Shown: positions 12,151 to 20,391 of the stretch, piece by piece
Position numbering within the stretch: the stretch's first letter is position 1
How the letters are laid out: each line of letters begins with the position of its first letter
From: Coriobacteriales bacterium
GTDB lineage: Bacteria > Actinomycetota > Coriobacteriia > Coriobacteriales > UBA8131
Assembly: GCA_031290695.1 (NCBI GenBank)
Contig: JAITNB010000062.1
Coordinates: forward strand, 1 to 20,527
Reading direction: 5' to 3'
DNA length: 20,527 nt
Program-made: the position numbers and the translations under genes
Notes under the pieces: generated by a model
Database searches by the model: none
Told to the model about the DNA's origin: nothing
Seen by the model: the letters and a program-made list of their open reading frames with translations, nothing else

Positions 12151-14802
12151 TTACGTGAGGTGCTTTTGGAGGAGGGCGCTGATCTGGGCGGGGTCGAGCG
12201 GTTTACCCACACACTCGGTGGCACCAACCTTGAAACACTTCTGTGCGTTCTCGTTTGAGGCGTGGGTGTTCATCGTGACGACGATGGGTATCTCCTTGCC
12301 CCAGACAAGGGGGAGGTTGCGCAGCCGATAGGTCGCCTCGAGGCCGTTCATCTCAGGCATGTCGAGGTCGATGAACGTCATCTGGTACTGACGGGGACCC
12401 GCCATGAACACATCGAGCAGCTCCTTGCCGTTTGATGCCTTGGCAACGGTGAGGCCCATGGATTCAAGCTGCGCGACAAACTTCCCGTCTGCTCCTGCAG
12501 CGTTCTCTGCGACTAGGACGACCGTACCCTCCCAGGACACGATAGCTTGCACAGGAGGCGGTGCAGGCAGTTCTTCGACGGGCTGCGCGACGGGTGGTGC
12601 GACGGGCTGTTCGACCGGTGGTGCGACAGGTTGCACGATGGGTTGCGCGACAGGTGGCTCGGTGGGTTGCACGATGGGCGGCTCAACCGGCTGCGCGACA
12701 GGTTGCACGACAGGCGGCTCAATGGGCTGTTCGATGACCTGCACGACGGGTGGCTCGACAGGCTGCACGACAGGCTGCACGACAGGCGGCTCGATGACCT
12801 GCACGACGGGCTGCACGACTGGCGGCTCGACGGGTTGCACGACGGGTGGCTCGATGACCTGCACAACCGGCGGTGCGACAGGCGGCTCAACCGGCGGCTC
12901 GGCTGGTTGCTCGATGACCTGCACAACCGGCGGCTCGACCGGCGGCTCGACCGGCTGTTCAACCGGCGGCTCGGCGGGCCGTTCGACGGGGACTGTCTTT
13001 CCCAATACCTCAGCGATAAGCAGGCAGCCGGAGCGGAGAACGGACACCTCGCCGTCGGAATACTCCTGTTGGTATGAGAAGTCAGCGAACTCGACAAATC
13101 CCCAGAAGGTGTTTCGCACCATGAGGGGGATCATCATCGCCAAAACAAGCCCCTGGGGCTCAAGCACCGAGCGCAGGTCGACGGGGAGCTGTTCCATTTG
13201 GCCCTTGAGCCCCTTGCCGTCCCTCAGGCCGTCAAGCCAGGCCGGGGCCGCGCCTGTGAAGGGGATGTTCTCAAGCTGGCCGGCGCGTGTGCTGTTCTCC
13301 TCGGTGTCCCACCATTGCGAGAGGGCCGCACAGTGAGTCTGTTGCTCGGCGGCGGCCACCGTCCAAAGCGTGACGCGGTTGGTACCCGTCGCCTTGCCCA
13401 TCAGGCCCAGGCAGCGCGAGATAGTGTCTCCTAAAGTCCCCGTGCCGGGATTGAGGAGGACGTTTGCTATCTTGTTGCTGGCCGTGAGCAGGTCATCGAG
13501 GTGCTTGCCCCTCCCCTGCTCCTGTGAGCGGCTGAGGCTCGTCGCTATTATATTGCTAAATAATCTAACTAATTGCAGGTCATTATTGGCCCACTCCCGC
13601 GGCTCCTCGCACTGCTCGATACTGAGGGCGGCTATAAGCCGTCCGTCAACGTACAGCGGCGCCCAGATAAAGGCGCGCGGGTCACCAGTGCCAAATGAGC
13701 GGTAGCGTTCCACCGTGGTTGCGTCGTTGCAGTAGACGGGAAGGACGATCTGGTCGTCGGGCTGTTGGTTGGGGAAGCTTGAGAAGACGAGGCGCTCCCG
13801 GTCCTGCGTTAACGAGGTGACCGGCGCAACGTCCTTTGCATGCCAACAACCCGACAGTGAGGAGAGGCCGCCCTGCTGGTCGTTGATTGACAGGACGATG
13901 CGCGAGACGCCCATGAAGTCGCCCACCCGCTTGAGCGAGTTGCTGATAAGCTGCTGGAGGTTGTCGAGCGAGACGAAGTTCTCGGTGAGCCGCGCCATGA
14001 GCTCCTGCTGCTTGAGCCGTGTCTGCAGGTTGATCTCGCCGGCCTGCAGGTCATGGATACGGGTATCTGACATATTGAGCCGTTTGAGCATGTCGTTGAT
14101 ATTGGAGCCAAGCTCGGTTATCTCGGGGCTCTTGTGAAGGGACCCCTCGTCTATCGCCCCGCTTTCCTCAAGCGTGAGCACATTGTTGTTGAGCTTCTCA
14201 AGCGGGGTGACCATGTAGCGCGAGAGCAGGGCATACAGGAGGTTTGCCAGGACCGCAAGGCACACGACCCCAAAGAGGATGGTGATGAAGATGGGGGTCT
14301 TCTTATACCCGTCCAACTCGGAGACGGGGAGGTAGGCGACGATGGTTCCTTCTGCATAGGCTTTTGACTGAGCCAGTACCGGTGTGCCGCCGTATTCAAA
14401 CGTGAAGCTGGCCTCCTGCTGGCCACCGGCGGCCACTACCTCGGGGAAGGCACTCAGGTCGGTGCCGATGAACACCGTGTCCTTGTTCGCGACGATGATG
14501 CTCTGTTGGTTGAGCACGAACACCCCGCCGGTTTGCCCAACCGTGATGTTCGCCACCACCGCCTGGGTACCGTAGGAGTTGATGATGCCCTGCTTGGCAT
14601 TGCCAATGCCGGCCGATGACGGCAGCTGGTCGAGCTCCTGTGTGAGTGACAGCTGGTTCGAGACGACATCGAGCGTCTCAGTCATCTGGGACCCAACCAT
14701 ATGGTCGACTGACGCTGACACATTGCCGGTAACCATCACCCCTATGCCAACAAACGCGACAATGAGGATAACGACCAGGGGAACCATAACACGTAATCGC
14801 AT
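12151..14802 (-). CDS. Membrane receptor with Cache-like, HAMP, two GAF, Pro/Val-rich repeat and receiver domains, without a kinase
   Basis: An 883-residue protein: TM1 (about 5-27), an extracellular Cache-like sensor (28-168), TM2 (169-196), HAMP (197-245), coiled coil, two GAF-like domains (about 285-440 and 450-605), a Pro/Val/Gln/Glu-rich tract (about 603-753), and a C-terminal receiver (about 760-883). The receiver has phosphoacceptor D812 (FIDLDMPEM) and K867, but the acidic pair is E766-N767, so one Mg-binding Asp is Asn. There is no HisKA or HATPase, so it must be phosphorylated by another kinase or act as a scaffold. The ATG at 14802 is chosen because two AGGAG sites precede it; the frame is open 25 codons further, into the upstream gene. 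It lies 49 bases after the large hybrid kinase and is probably coexpressed. Confidence 0.88.
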   Translation of the reverse strand: MRLRVMVPLVVILIVAFVGIGVMVTGNVSASVDHMVGSQMTETLDVVSNQLSLTQELDQLPSSAGIGNAKQGIINSYGTQAVVANITVGQTGGVFVLNQQSIIVANKDTVFIGTDLSAFPEVVAAGGQQEASFTFEYGGTPVLAQSKAYAEGTIVAYLPVSELDGYKKTPIFITILFGVVCLAVLANLLYALLSRYMVTPLEKLNNNVLTLEESGAIDEGSLHKSPEITELGSNINDMLKRLNMSDTRIHDLQAGEINLQTRLKQQELMARLTENFVSLDNLQQLISNSLKRVGDFMGVSRIVLSINDQQGGLSSLSGCWHAKDVAPVTSLTQDRERLVFSSFPNQQPDDQIVLPVYCNDATTVERYRSFGTGDPRAFIWAPLYVDGRLIAALSIEQCEEPREWANNDLQLVRLFSNIIATSLSRSQEQGRGKHLDDLLTASNKIANVLLNPGTGTLGDTISRCLGLMGKATGTNRVTLWTVAAAEQQTHCAALSQWWDTEENSTRAGQLENIPFTGAAPAWLDGLRDGKGLKGQMEQLPVDLRSVLEPQGLVLAMMIPLMVRNTFWGFVEFADFSYQQEYSDGEVSVLRSGCLLIAEVLGKTVPVERPAEPPVEQPVEPPVEPPVVQVIEQPAEPPVEPPVAPPVVQVIEPPVVQPVEPPVVQPVVQVIEPPVVQPVVQPVEPPVVQVIEQPIEPPVVQPVAQPVEPPIVQPTEPPVAQPIVQPVAPPVEQPVAPPVAQPVEELPAPPPVQAIVSWEGTVVLVAENAAGADGKFVAQLESMGLTVAKASNGKELLDVFMAGPRQYQMTFIDLDMPEMNGLEATYRLRNLPLVWGKEIPIVVTMNTHASNENAQKCFKVGATECVGKPLDPAQISALLQKHLT
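12545..12994 (-). repeat. Pro/Val-rich tandem repeat within the receptor gene, with a 60-bp higher-order unit
   Basis: About 450 bases encode roughly 150 residues built of Pro-(Val/Ile/Ala)-(Glu/Gln/Val) steps, likely a rigid polyproline II linker between the second GAF domain and the receiver. A higher-order unit is exact in spacing: the string TCGATGACCTGCAC begins at 12731, 12791, 12851 and 12911, each 60 bases apart. These encode VVQVIE followed by 14 residues, giving 20-residue units. The remaining tract has the 9-base step only, with drifted copies. It can expand or contract in frame. The plus-strand reading through it (Gly/Cys/Thr-rich) is a shadow. Confidence 0.9.
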
Positions 14803-14810
14803 CTGCAAAA

Positions 14811-14825
14811 CTCCTAAAAACTCCT
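14811..14825 (-). promoter_or_regulatory. Tandem ribosome binding sites of the receptor gene
   Basis: Two AGGAG sites on the minus strand (14825-14821 and 14815-14811) lie ten bases apart, the nearer eight bases from the ATG at 14802. They support that start and suggest strong or regulated initiation after the kinase gene. The duplication looks like a local repeat of CTCCTAAAAA on the plus strand. Confidence 0.65.
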
Positions 14826-14851
14826 TTTTTTCTATTTTACCTGATGATACC

Positions 14852-17800
14852 TCACTTCCCCTTGAAGAATCGGTCAAGTTTAGATAAAACCTCGTTCATG
14901 TTGATCGGTTTGCCTATATGGTCGTTCATGCCCGCCTCGATGCACTGCTCGATGTCCTCACGAAAGACATTGGCAGTCATGGCAACGATGGGGACGGTCT
15001 TTGCCTTAGGTATGTCGAGCGCACGTATCTTGCGGGTCGCCTCAAGGCCGTCCATCAGGGGCATCTGCATGTCCATGAAGATAAGGTCGTACTTCTCGGG
15101 ATTGGCCGCGAACATCTCAAGCGCCTCCAAGCCGTTCTCGGCACAGTCGATGGCAAGGCTTGTTGGCTCAAGGAGGGCCATGGCTATCTCGCGGTTGACC
15201 TCCATGTCCTCTGCCAGGATAACATGGTACCCCTCGTAGCTCACCTCCTCATCGTTTATGGCGGGGTCGAGCTCCTTGATGGCGCCTTCGACCGCCTGCT
15301 CAACACCAATCAGGTTGTTGATGCAGTCGGCGATGGTCGAGGGGAAGAGGGGCTTTGGCAGATAGCCGTCGACACCGGCCTTGCGCGCATCTGCCTCGAT
15401 GATGTTCCACTCGGTGGCCGAGATCATGATGACAACCGAGTGCTCGTTGTTTTCCGACTTTATCTCGTGCGAAAGCGCGATGCCGTCCATGCCGGGCATC
15501 TTCCAGTCCACAAAGTAGATGTTATAGGGCCCATTTTGCCTGATGAGGGCAAGCGCTTCGTCTGCACTCTCGGCCGTGTCGCAGTCCACGCCGTGGCGCT
15601 TCATTATCTCAGAGAAGAACTCGGTTATCGCAGGGTCGTCATCGATGACGAGCAGGCGCACGTTGGTCCAGTTGATGCCGGGGAGCAGGAGGGCCTGGCT
15701 GTGCTCAAGGCCCTTTTCGGCACGGATGTTGAAGATGAAGGTCGAGCCCTTGCCCAGTGTCGACTCGACCCAGATGGTGCCGCCCATCATCTCGATGATC
15801 CTCTTGGAGATGGCAAGTCCAAGCCCCGTGCCGCCAAACTTGCGTGTCGTGCCGCTCTCGGCCTGCTCGAACTCCATGAAGATGCGTTCCTTCTGGTCGT
15901 CGCTCACGCCGATGCCTGAGTCGGCAACCGCTATCTGGACCACGCAACTGGCCCCGTCGTCGTGCACCAGGGAGGTCTCGATGCTCAGGGTCCCGCCCTC
16001 AGGCGTGAACTTGTTGGCGTTGGAGAGCAGGTTCGTGATGACCTGGCTGAGCCGCTGGTCGTCGCTTATGAGGGTTGCGGGGATGGCGGGGTCAAGCGAT
16101 ACCATGAACTCCTGCTTTTTCTCCTCTATCCTAAAGCTGTTGACGTTGATGACCTTTTGCAGCATCTTCTCGAAGTTGAACTCGGTGAGCGAGAGCTCGA
16201 GTTTTCCTGCCTCGATCTTCGAGATGTCGAGGATGTCGTTGATAACGCCCAGCAGGTGGTTGGACGCGTTGTCTATCTTGTCAAAGCAATAGTCCTTCTT
16301 CTCGGGGTCAGGCGCGACCTTGCCTATGTTGGTCATGCCGATGATGGCGTTCATGGGAGTGCGCATCTCATGGCTCATGTTTGAGAGGAAGGCGGTCTTG
16401 GCGGTGCTTGCCTGCTCGGCCTTGTTGCGCGCCACCTGGATCTCGGTGACATTGGTGGTGAGGACGTAGAAGCCCACGCGCTCCCCGTTGCTGTTGAGGA
16501 AGTGGTTCGCGGTACCCTTGTAGTAATGGCCTGATGCCTCGTGGTGGTAGACCTTGGCCTCATGGTCCTCGACGAGTGCCGTAATGGGGTCATAGATCGT
16601 GTCAGAGGGATAAATGCTGTTCTCCTTGTATGAGGTCCCCACCACTTCGTCAAGCGTCTTGCCCCGATTTTGGAGCGCCGCATCATTCATATAGATGATA
16701 GTGAGGTTGGAGTCGGTGATGGCCAGAGGCGCGGTAACACTCGCGACAATACTTTCGGCCATGTCATCAAAGGAATCGGCCAGCACGCCAAACTCATCGC
16801 GTTGCTTCGTGTTAAAGCGGAACTGGCGCTCACCGGCGCGAAAGCGCGAGATACCCTTGATGAGCACGGTTATCCTGTTGGTGAGGTTGCTGGCAAGCCA
16901 GATGGCAACGAGGATGACAAGGACGATGAGGAAGACGGTAGTAAGGGTGAGCCGCCATGAGGTTTCGCGGGAGTTGTCCGCGGTTATCTGCTTGAGTTGT
17001 TCGTCGGTGGCCACGACCGGTGCCTGAAAGTCCTCAAGCCCGGCACCGATGGTGAGCATGGCAAAACCGCGCGCAGAATAGCCGTTCTCGGCACGGGGGG
17101 CGTATTGGCCGGTGTAATAGGGAATGGCCGCAGCGGTGGTGAGTTTGTTAAGGCCGCTCCAGAGGATGTAGAAGGAGCCAGAGCCGCCGTCCTGAGTGAG
17201 GTCCATCCAGCCGGTACACTGGGGGGCATTGTTGAGGTAGCGCCCGTCCAGGCCTACGAGGCCGTTGGCCGTAAGCACGGAAGCGGGCTTCTTTTGGCGT
17301 GATTGCTCGTCAAACACCGCCACGTCTGTGAGAAGGTCATCAACGCCAGCGACAACGGCATCGGGTGTCTGTGGGTCGTTGATGACCGCAGCCCAGTTCT
17401 CCTGCAGGTCTCCCAAATCCTCACCGCCCACGCGCTCAAGAAGATCTTCGTAGATGGAGGTCTCAAGCCAGGGTATCTGTTCGTAGCCCGTCTCGGGGTT
17501 GTACCCCACGATTGAATGATGGCGCGGGTGGCAGATGCTGCGGCATTGATAGTCCCAGATAAAGGCGTAGTTGCCATCGAAGGCGCTGGGCAGCTCGGTA
17601 TAACGGCTCGTCATGGGGGTGATGTGGTCGACAAACTCCATGATGTGGTCGTGGTTGAGGGCAAAGCTTACATAGCCGATGACCCGCCCCGTGACGGTGC
17701 CGTCACTGGTAACAGGGGTCACCCAGCGCACGATGCCCTCAAACCGCTGGCCGTTGGGGTTCTCGGCACCCGCGTATGCCTCATGCTCGGGGTCAAACGT

Positions 17801-18865
17801 GAGACCGCCTATCTTAGCCTTGAGAGCATCGACGCGCGCCCGTATGCTCTCGGATGTGACGCCGCGCGCGGCTTCGTCAACAAGCGCGAGGGCGTCGGTG
17901 GCGACCGCCTGCATGAGCTCCTCGTTGGTAAGGCCCGTGGAGGTGAGCGCTTTTATCCCCGTGGTTTTAAGGTTGTTGAGGTTATCGGCGAGAGTCTTTA
18001 TCTCGGGAGTCTGGTCGAGTGTCCCAAGCGCGGTTACTTCGCTGTTGAGGGCCGCGATGACCATCTGCTTGGGGGTGTACATGCCCACAAAATGTGAGGG
18101 TACATAGCCGCCGATGACGTCTGATACGTATATCTCCCCTGGTTTGAGGGCCGCTATCTCGCTGCCGTAAGTCTCTGCTTGCACGTAGGTGTTCTCGCGC
18201 TGCGCTATGTTCTTGAGCTCGGTGCTCAACGGGTAGTAGGTCTTGGAGGAGTCGCTGGCGATAACCTTGAACTTCTCCACAAGATCGAGGCCAATGAAGG
18301 TTATCTCGTCGTAAAGCGGCTGCTGAACCTTGGTAAACGCGTCGGGCGCGCGGTAATTGAAGCCGGAGCCGTTGATTACGTCCTCGTTCTCGGCGTTGGT
18401 CGAGACATCGTTGCCCGTGCGCAGCTCGGCTGCAGGAAGGTCGACGCATACCCATGACATGCCGTCGGGGGCGAGCTCCCAGGTGCCTTTATCGATGAGT
18501 GTGCCGGTCTTGGTGTCGATAAAGGCGCGATAGTTTTGCTCGCCGGGCGTAAGGGTAGCGAGGTAGCGGATGTCGTCGTCGCGCTCATAGAGAAAGCCCG
18601 CGACCTCATAGGCGGTGTCGGTCGTGATACGCTCGATGCTCTCGACGGCGCTGTCGTTGAGGGCGACCGAGGCGTTGCTTACGGCAAGCTCGCTGAGGGT
18701 ACGGCCAAAGGTGTCGATCTGATACGCCGCGAGAACGGCAAGGATGATGAGGGGGATGACTTTTACAACGATGAAGATAGTGATGAGCTTGGCCCTCATG
18801 CCAAGCCCAAAGCGGTTGGCTACCGAGTCGACCATAGTGTTGAATGCTTCTCCAACTTTTGTCAT
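14852..18865 (-). CDS. Large membrane hybrid histidine kinase with Cache-like sensor, HAMP, PAS and two receiver domains
   Basis: A 1337-residue protein. After TM1 (about 27-48) comes an unusually large ectodomain (about 49-635) of double-Cache type. It is followed by TM2 (about 636-660), HAMP (about 658-712), PAS (about 715-815), HisKA with H832 in NMSHEMRTP, HATPase_c (about 935-1055) with NLLSNANKF, DSGIGV and GGTGLGL, receiver 1 (about 1070-1185, D1120 in FVDWKMPGMDG) and receiver 2 (about 1210-1335, D1265 in FMDMQMPLMDG). No HPt domain is present. The ectodomain has C441-x3-C445-H446-x2-H449-H450, a possible metal or haem site. The ATG at 18865 follows AGAGGGG at a spacing of 5; the open frame beyond lacks such a site. 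It starts a two-gene operon with the GAF receptor, divergent from a diguanylate cyclase. Confidence 0.95.
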   Translation of the reverse strand: MTKVGEAFNTMVDSVANRFGLGMRAKLITIFIVVKVIPLIILAVLAAYQIDTFGRTLSELAVSNASVALNDSAVESIERITTDTAYEVAGFLYERDDDIRYLATLTPGEQNYRAFIDTKTGTLIDKGTWELAPDGMSWVCVDLPAAELRTGNDVSTNAENEDVINGSGFNYRAPDAFTKVQQPLYDEITFIGLDLVEKFKVIASDSSKTYYPLSTELKNIAQRENTYVQAETYGSEIAALKPGEIYVSDVIGGYVPSHFVGMYTPKQMVIAALNSEVTALGTLDQTPEIKTLADNLNNLKTTGIKALTSTGLTNEELMQAVATDALALVDEAARGVTSESIRARVDALKAKIGGLTFDPEHEAYAGAENPNGQRFEGIVRWVTPVTSDGTVTGRVIGYVSFALNHDHIMEFVDHITPMTSRYTELPSAFDGNYAFIWDYQCRSICHPRHHSIVGYNPETGYEQIPWLETSIYEDLLERVGGEDLGDLQENWAAVINDPQTPDAVVAGVDDLLTDVAVFDEQSRQKKPASVLTANGLVGLDGRYLNNAPQCTGWMDLTQDGGSGSFYILWSGLNKLTTAAAIPYYTGQYAPRAENGYSARGFAMLTIGAGLEDFQAPVVATDEQLKQITADNSRETSWRLTLTTVFLIVLVILVAIWLASNLTNRITVLIKGISRFRAGERQFRFNTKQRDEFGVLADSFDDMAESIVASVTAPLAITDSNLTIIYMNDAALQNRGKTLDEVVGTSYKENSIYPSDTIYDPITALVEDHEAKVYHHEASGHYYKGTANHFLNSNGERVGFYVLTTNVTEIQVARNKAEQASTAKTAFLSNMSHEMRTPMNAIIGMTNIGKVAPDPEKKDYCFDKIDNASNHLLGVINDILDISKIEAGKLELSLTEFNFEKMLQKVINVNSFRIEEKKQEFMVSLDPAIPATLISDDQRLSQVITNLLSNANKFTPEGGTLSIETSLVHDDGASCVVQIAVADSGIGVSDDQKERIFMEFEQAESGTTRKFGGTGLGLAISKRIIEMMGGTIWVESTLGKGSTFIFNIRAEKGLEHSQALLLPGINWTNVRLLVIDDDPAITEFFSEIMKRHGVDCDTAESADEALALIRQNGPYNIYFVDWKMPGMDGIALSHEIKSENNEHSVVIMISATEWNIIEADARKAGVDGYLPKPLFPSTIADCINNLIGVEQAVEGAIKELDPAINDEEVSYEGYHVILAEDMEVNREIAMALLEPTSLAIDCAENGLEALEMFAANPEKYDLIFMDMQMPLMDGLEATRKIRALDIPKAKTVPIVAMTANVFREDIEQCIEAGMNDHIGKPINMNEVLSKLDRFFKGK

Positions 18866-18934
18866 ACAGACCCCTCTTGAGAACCCGTTTTGATGGTACA
18901 ACACAACTTCCCCATAAAAACATAGGAAAGAACA

Positions 18935-18950
18935 GACCGACGGTGCGGTC
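18935..18950. repeat. Inverted repeat in the divergent promoter region
   Basis: GACCG (18935-18939) and CGGTC (18946-18950) form a 5-bp inverted repeat with a 6-base centre in the 204-base region between the hybrid kinase and the diguanylate cyclase. It lies between the TATAAT candidate and the kinase start, so it could be a regulator site or leader hairpin. Short and possibly by chance. Confidence 0.3.
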
Positions 18951-18961
18951 AACAGGAACTC

Positions 18962-18967
18962 ATTATA
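18962..18967 (-). promoter_or_regulatory. Perfect -10 element (TATAAT) of the hybrid kinase operon
   Basis: TATAAT on the minus strand, about 97 bases upstream of the ATG at 18865, in the AT-rich part of the divergent intergenic region. The -35 position (about 17 bases upstream, AAACT-like) is poor. It would give a 5' leader of roughly 90 bases. This region, 18866-19069, holds no gene. Confidence 0.5.
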
Positions 18968-18987
18968 GAGTATGTTTATTGTATAGT

Positions 18988-19018
18988 TTGATGGTTTTAG
19001 ATGTGGATACCGTGTAAT
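18988..19018 (+). promoter_or_regulatory. Weak promoter candidate of the membrane diguanylate cyclase
   Basis: TTGATG (18988-18993) and TGTAAT (19013-19018) resemble -35 and -10 boxes but are 19 bases apart, longer than usual. The ATG at 19070 is 51 bases downstream with GGGGG (19060-19064) as ribosome site. The divergent kinase promoter lies beside it, so both could share a regulator. Confidence 0.3.
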
Positions 19019-19069
19019 TTGTGGTAGCTTTTTTCATGACGTTTCACAGTTTGTGTATCGGGGGACCAA

Positions 19070-20371
19070 ATGACGGAGAGACCAGTAAACGCAGGACATC
19101 AAGCTAAAGATACTATCCAGAGCAAAGCTATTGTGCTCGTATCAGCCTTGTTGATTCTGATGTTCATCGTAGTTGTCGCTTTTACGATAAAGAACAACAA
19201 CGAGCTTATGGAGATACTCGCGGAGAATGTGGAGTCTGAGCTTATTGCCAGTTCACTGGCAGCACGTGACCTCATCGATCCCAAACTGTTTGACGAACTC
19301 AACAGCAATGCCGACGTCACGGCGCATCAGGCCGCCTTTGATGAGACCACCGCGAAACTCCGCGCCCTGCGTGACGAGATGGGGGCGGCCTATATCTACG
19401 CGCTCAAACAGATAAACGGCGACTTCTACTTTGTCTTCGATACCGACGAGGAGGATCCCAGCGTCTTTGGGAACCCCTATACGGTGTTCGAGGTTCATAA
19501 ACGGGCTTTTTTGGGCGATAACTCCGCCACCGTCATGGCAGGCTCCGACGATTGGGGCAGTTGGAACACCGGTGCAGTGCCCCTCTACAAGGACGGCACG
19601 ATTATCGGTATTGTGAGCACCGACATCGAGGATCTCTACATCCAGCGGAGCCTTGATACCTCCTTTATGAACACCGTCATCCTCTCAGTCGCCATAATCG
19701 TGGTGCTGGGTGCCCTGCTGGGGACCATCATCGCATTGCTCCGCAGGGTGCGTAAAATGCAGGACAAGCTCTACACCATCGCCAACTACGACAACATCAC
19801 AGGATTACCTAACCGTCACTATCTGTTTAACTACCTGGGCGAACTGAGCGCCAGGGATGCGGAGAATGAATCTCCTTTTGCCTTCATGTTTGTTGACCTC
19901 GACAACTTCAAGCGGGTCAACGACAGCGCCGGACACGACGCAGGCGACGAACTGCTGCGCCATATAGCCATCTTCCTCGAAAACTCCCGCGAACAGGATG
20001 TCAAAGCCTTTCGTCCCACGGCCGGTCCACTTGCCTTGAGCGCACGCATAGGCGGCGATGAGTTCTTGCGGATCGTGCCGGGTATCAAAGACAAAACCGA
20101 GGCAACGATAGCGGCACAGCGCCTGCTCGATAGCTTTAAGGCGCAACAGCACATCCAGTCCTTCATTGAGAAGTACCAGGTGGGCCTGAGTATCGGCGTA
20201 GCCCTCTTTCCCAAAAATTCGACCAACTACAACACGCTCATCACGTACGCCGACATAGCGATGTACCACGCCAAAGCCGCTGGCAAGAACCGCTACGCCA
20301 TCTTCACCAACGACATGGAGCAGAACATAGACGAACTGGAACTAAGCGTTCGCCGCGACGAGCGCTGCTGA
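19070..20371 (+). CDS. Membrane-bound diguanylate cyclase with extracellular sensor
   Basis: A 433-residue protein with TM1 (about 19-40), an extracellular Cache-like sensor (about 45-195; for example AAYIYALK, NGDFYFVFDTDEEDP and VPLYKDGTIIGIVSTDIE), TM2 (about 200-225) and a GGDEF domain (about 240-415). The catalytic GGDEF (328-332, preceded by ARI) is intact, with FVDLDNFKRVND and ADIAMYHAKAAGKNRY as expected. It should make c-di-GMP in response to an outside ligand. The inhibitory RxxD site is missing: the two positions are G319 and A322, within an insert rich in Pro and Ala. The ATG at 19070 has GGGGG five bases upstream. It is transcribed away from the hybrid kinase; the convergent gene ends 20 bases after its TGA. 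Its ectodomain is clearly of another size than that of the kinase. Confidence 0.94.
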   Translation: MTERPVNAGHQAKDTIQSKAIVLVSALLILMFIVVVAFTIKNNNELMEILAENVESELIASSLAARDLIDPKLFDELNSNADVTAHQAAFDETTAKLRALRDEMGAAYIYALKQINGDFYFVFDTDEEDPSVFGNPYTVFEVHKRAFLGDNSATVMAGSDDWGSWNTGAVPLYKDGTIIGIVSTDIEDLYIQRSLDTSFMNTVILSVAIIVVLGALLGTIIALLRRVRKMQDKLYTIANYDNITGLPNRHYLFNYLGELSARDAENESPFAFMFVDLDNFKRVNDSAGHDAGDELLRHIAIFLENSREQDVKAFRPTAGPLALSARIGGDEFLRIVPGIKDKTEATIAAQRLLDSFKAQQHIQSFIEKYQVGLSIGVALFPKNSTNYNTLITYADIAMYHAKAAGKNRYAIFTNDMEQNIDELELSVRRDERC

Positions 20372-20391
20372 GTTGGGGATGTAACGGCTCT

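Noticed and set aside
12731..12925. Regular 60-bp repeats resembling a CRISPR array
   Set aside because: Spacers are not unique, the units lie inside a coding frame with 20-residue periodicity, and no cas genes are nearby.
12404..13336. Plus-strand reading with Gly/Cys/Thr-rich repeats (about 310 codons)
   Set aside because: It is the complement of the Pro/Val-rich tract of the receptor gene. The minus-strand reading has recognisable domains on both sides, a ribosome site and a start, and this one has none.
14803..14877. Extended start (TTG at 14877) for the GAF receptor
   Set aside because: It would overlap the end of the hybrid kinase and add no domain; the tandem AGGAG sites point to the ATG at 14802.
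14918..15919. Long plus-strand reading opposite the hybrid kinase receivers
   Set aside because: High GC and strong codon bias produce such shadows; the minus strand encodes intact receivers here.
18866..18952. Extension of the hybrid kinase by 29 residues
   Set aside because: The added part has no ribosome site and no domain; ATG 18865 has AGAGGGG at ideal spacing.
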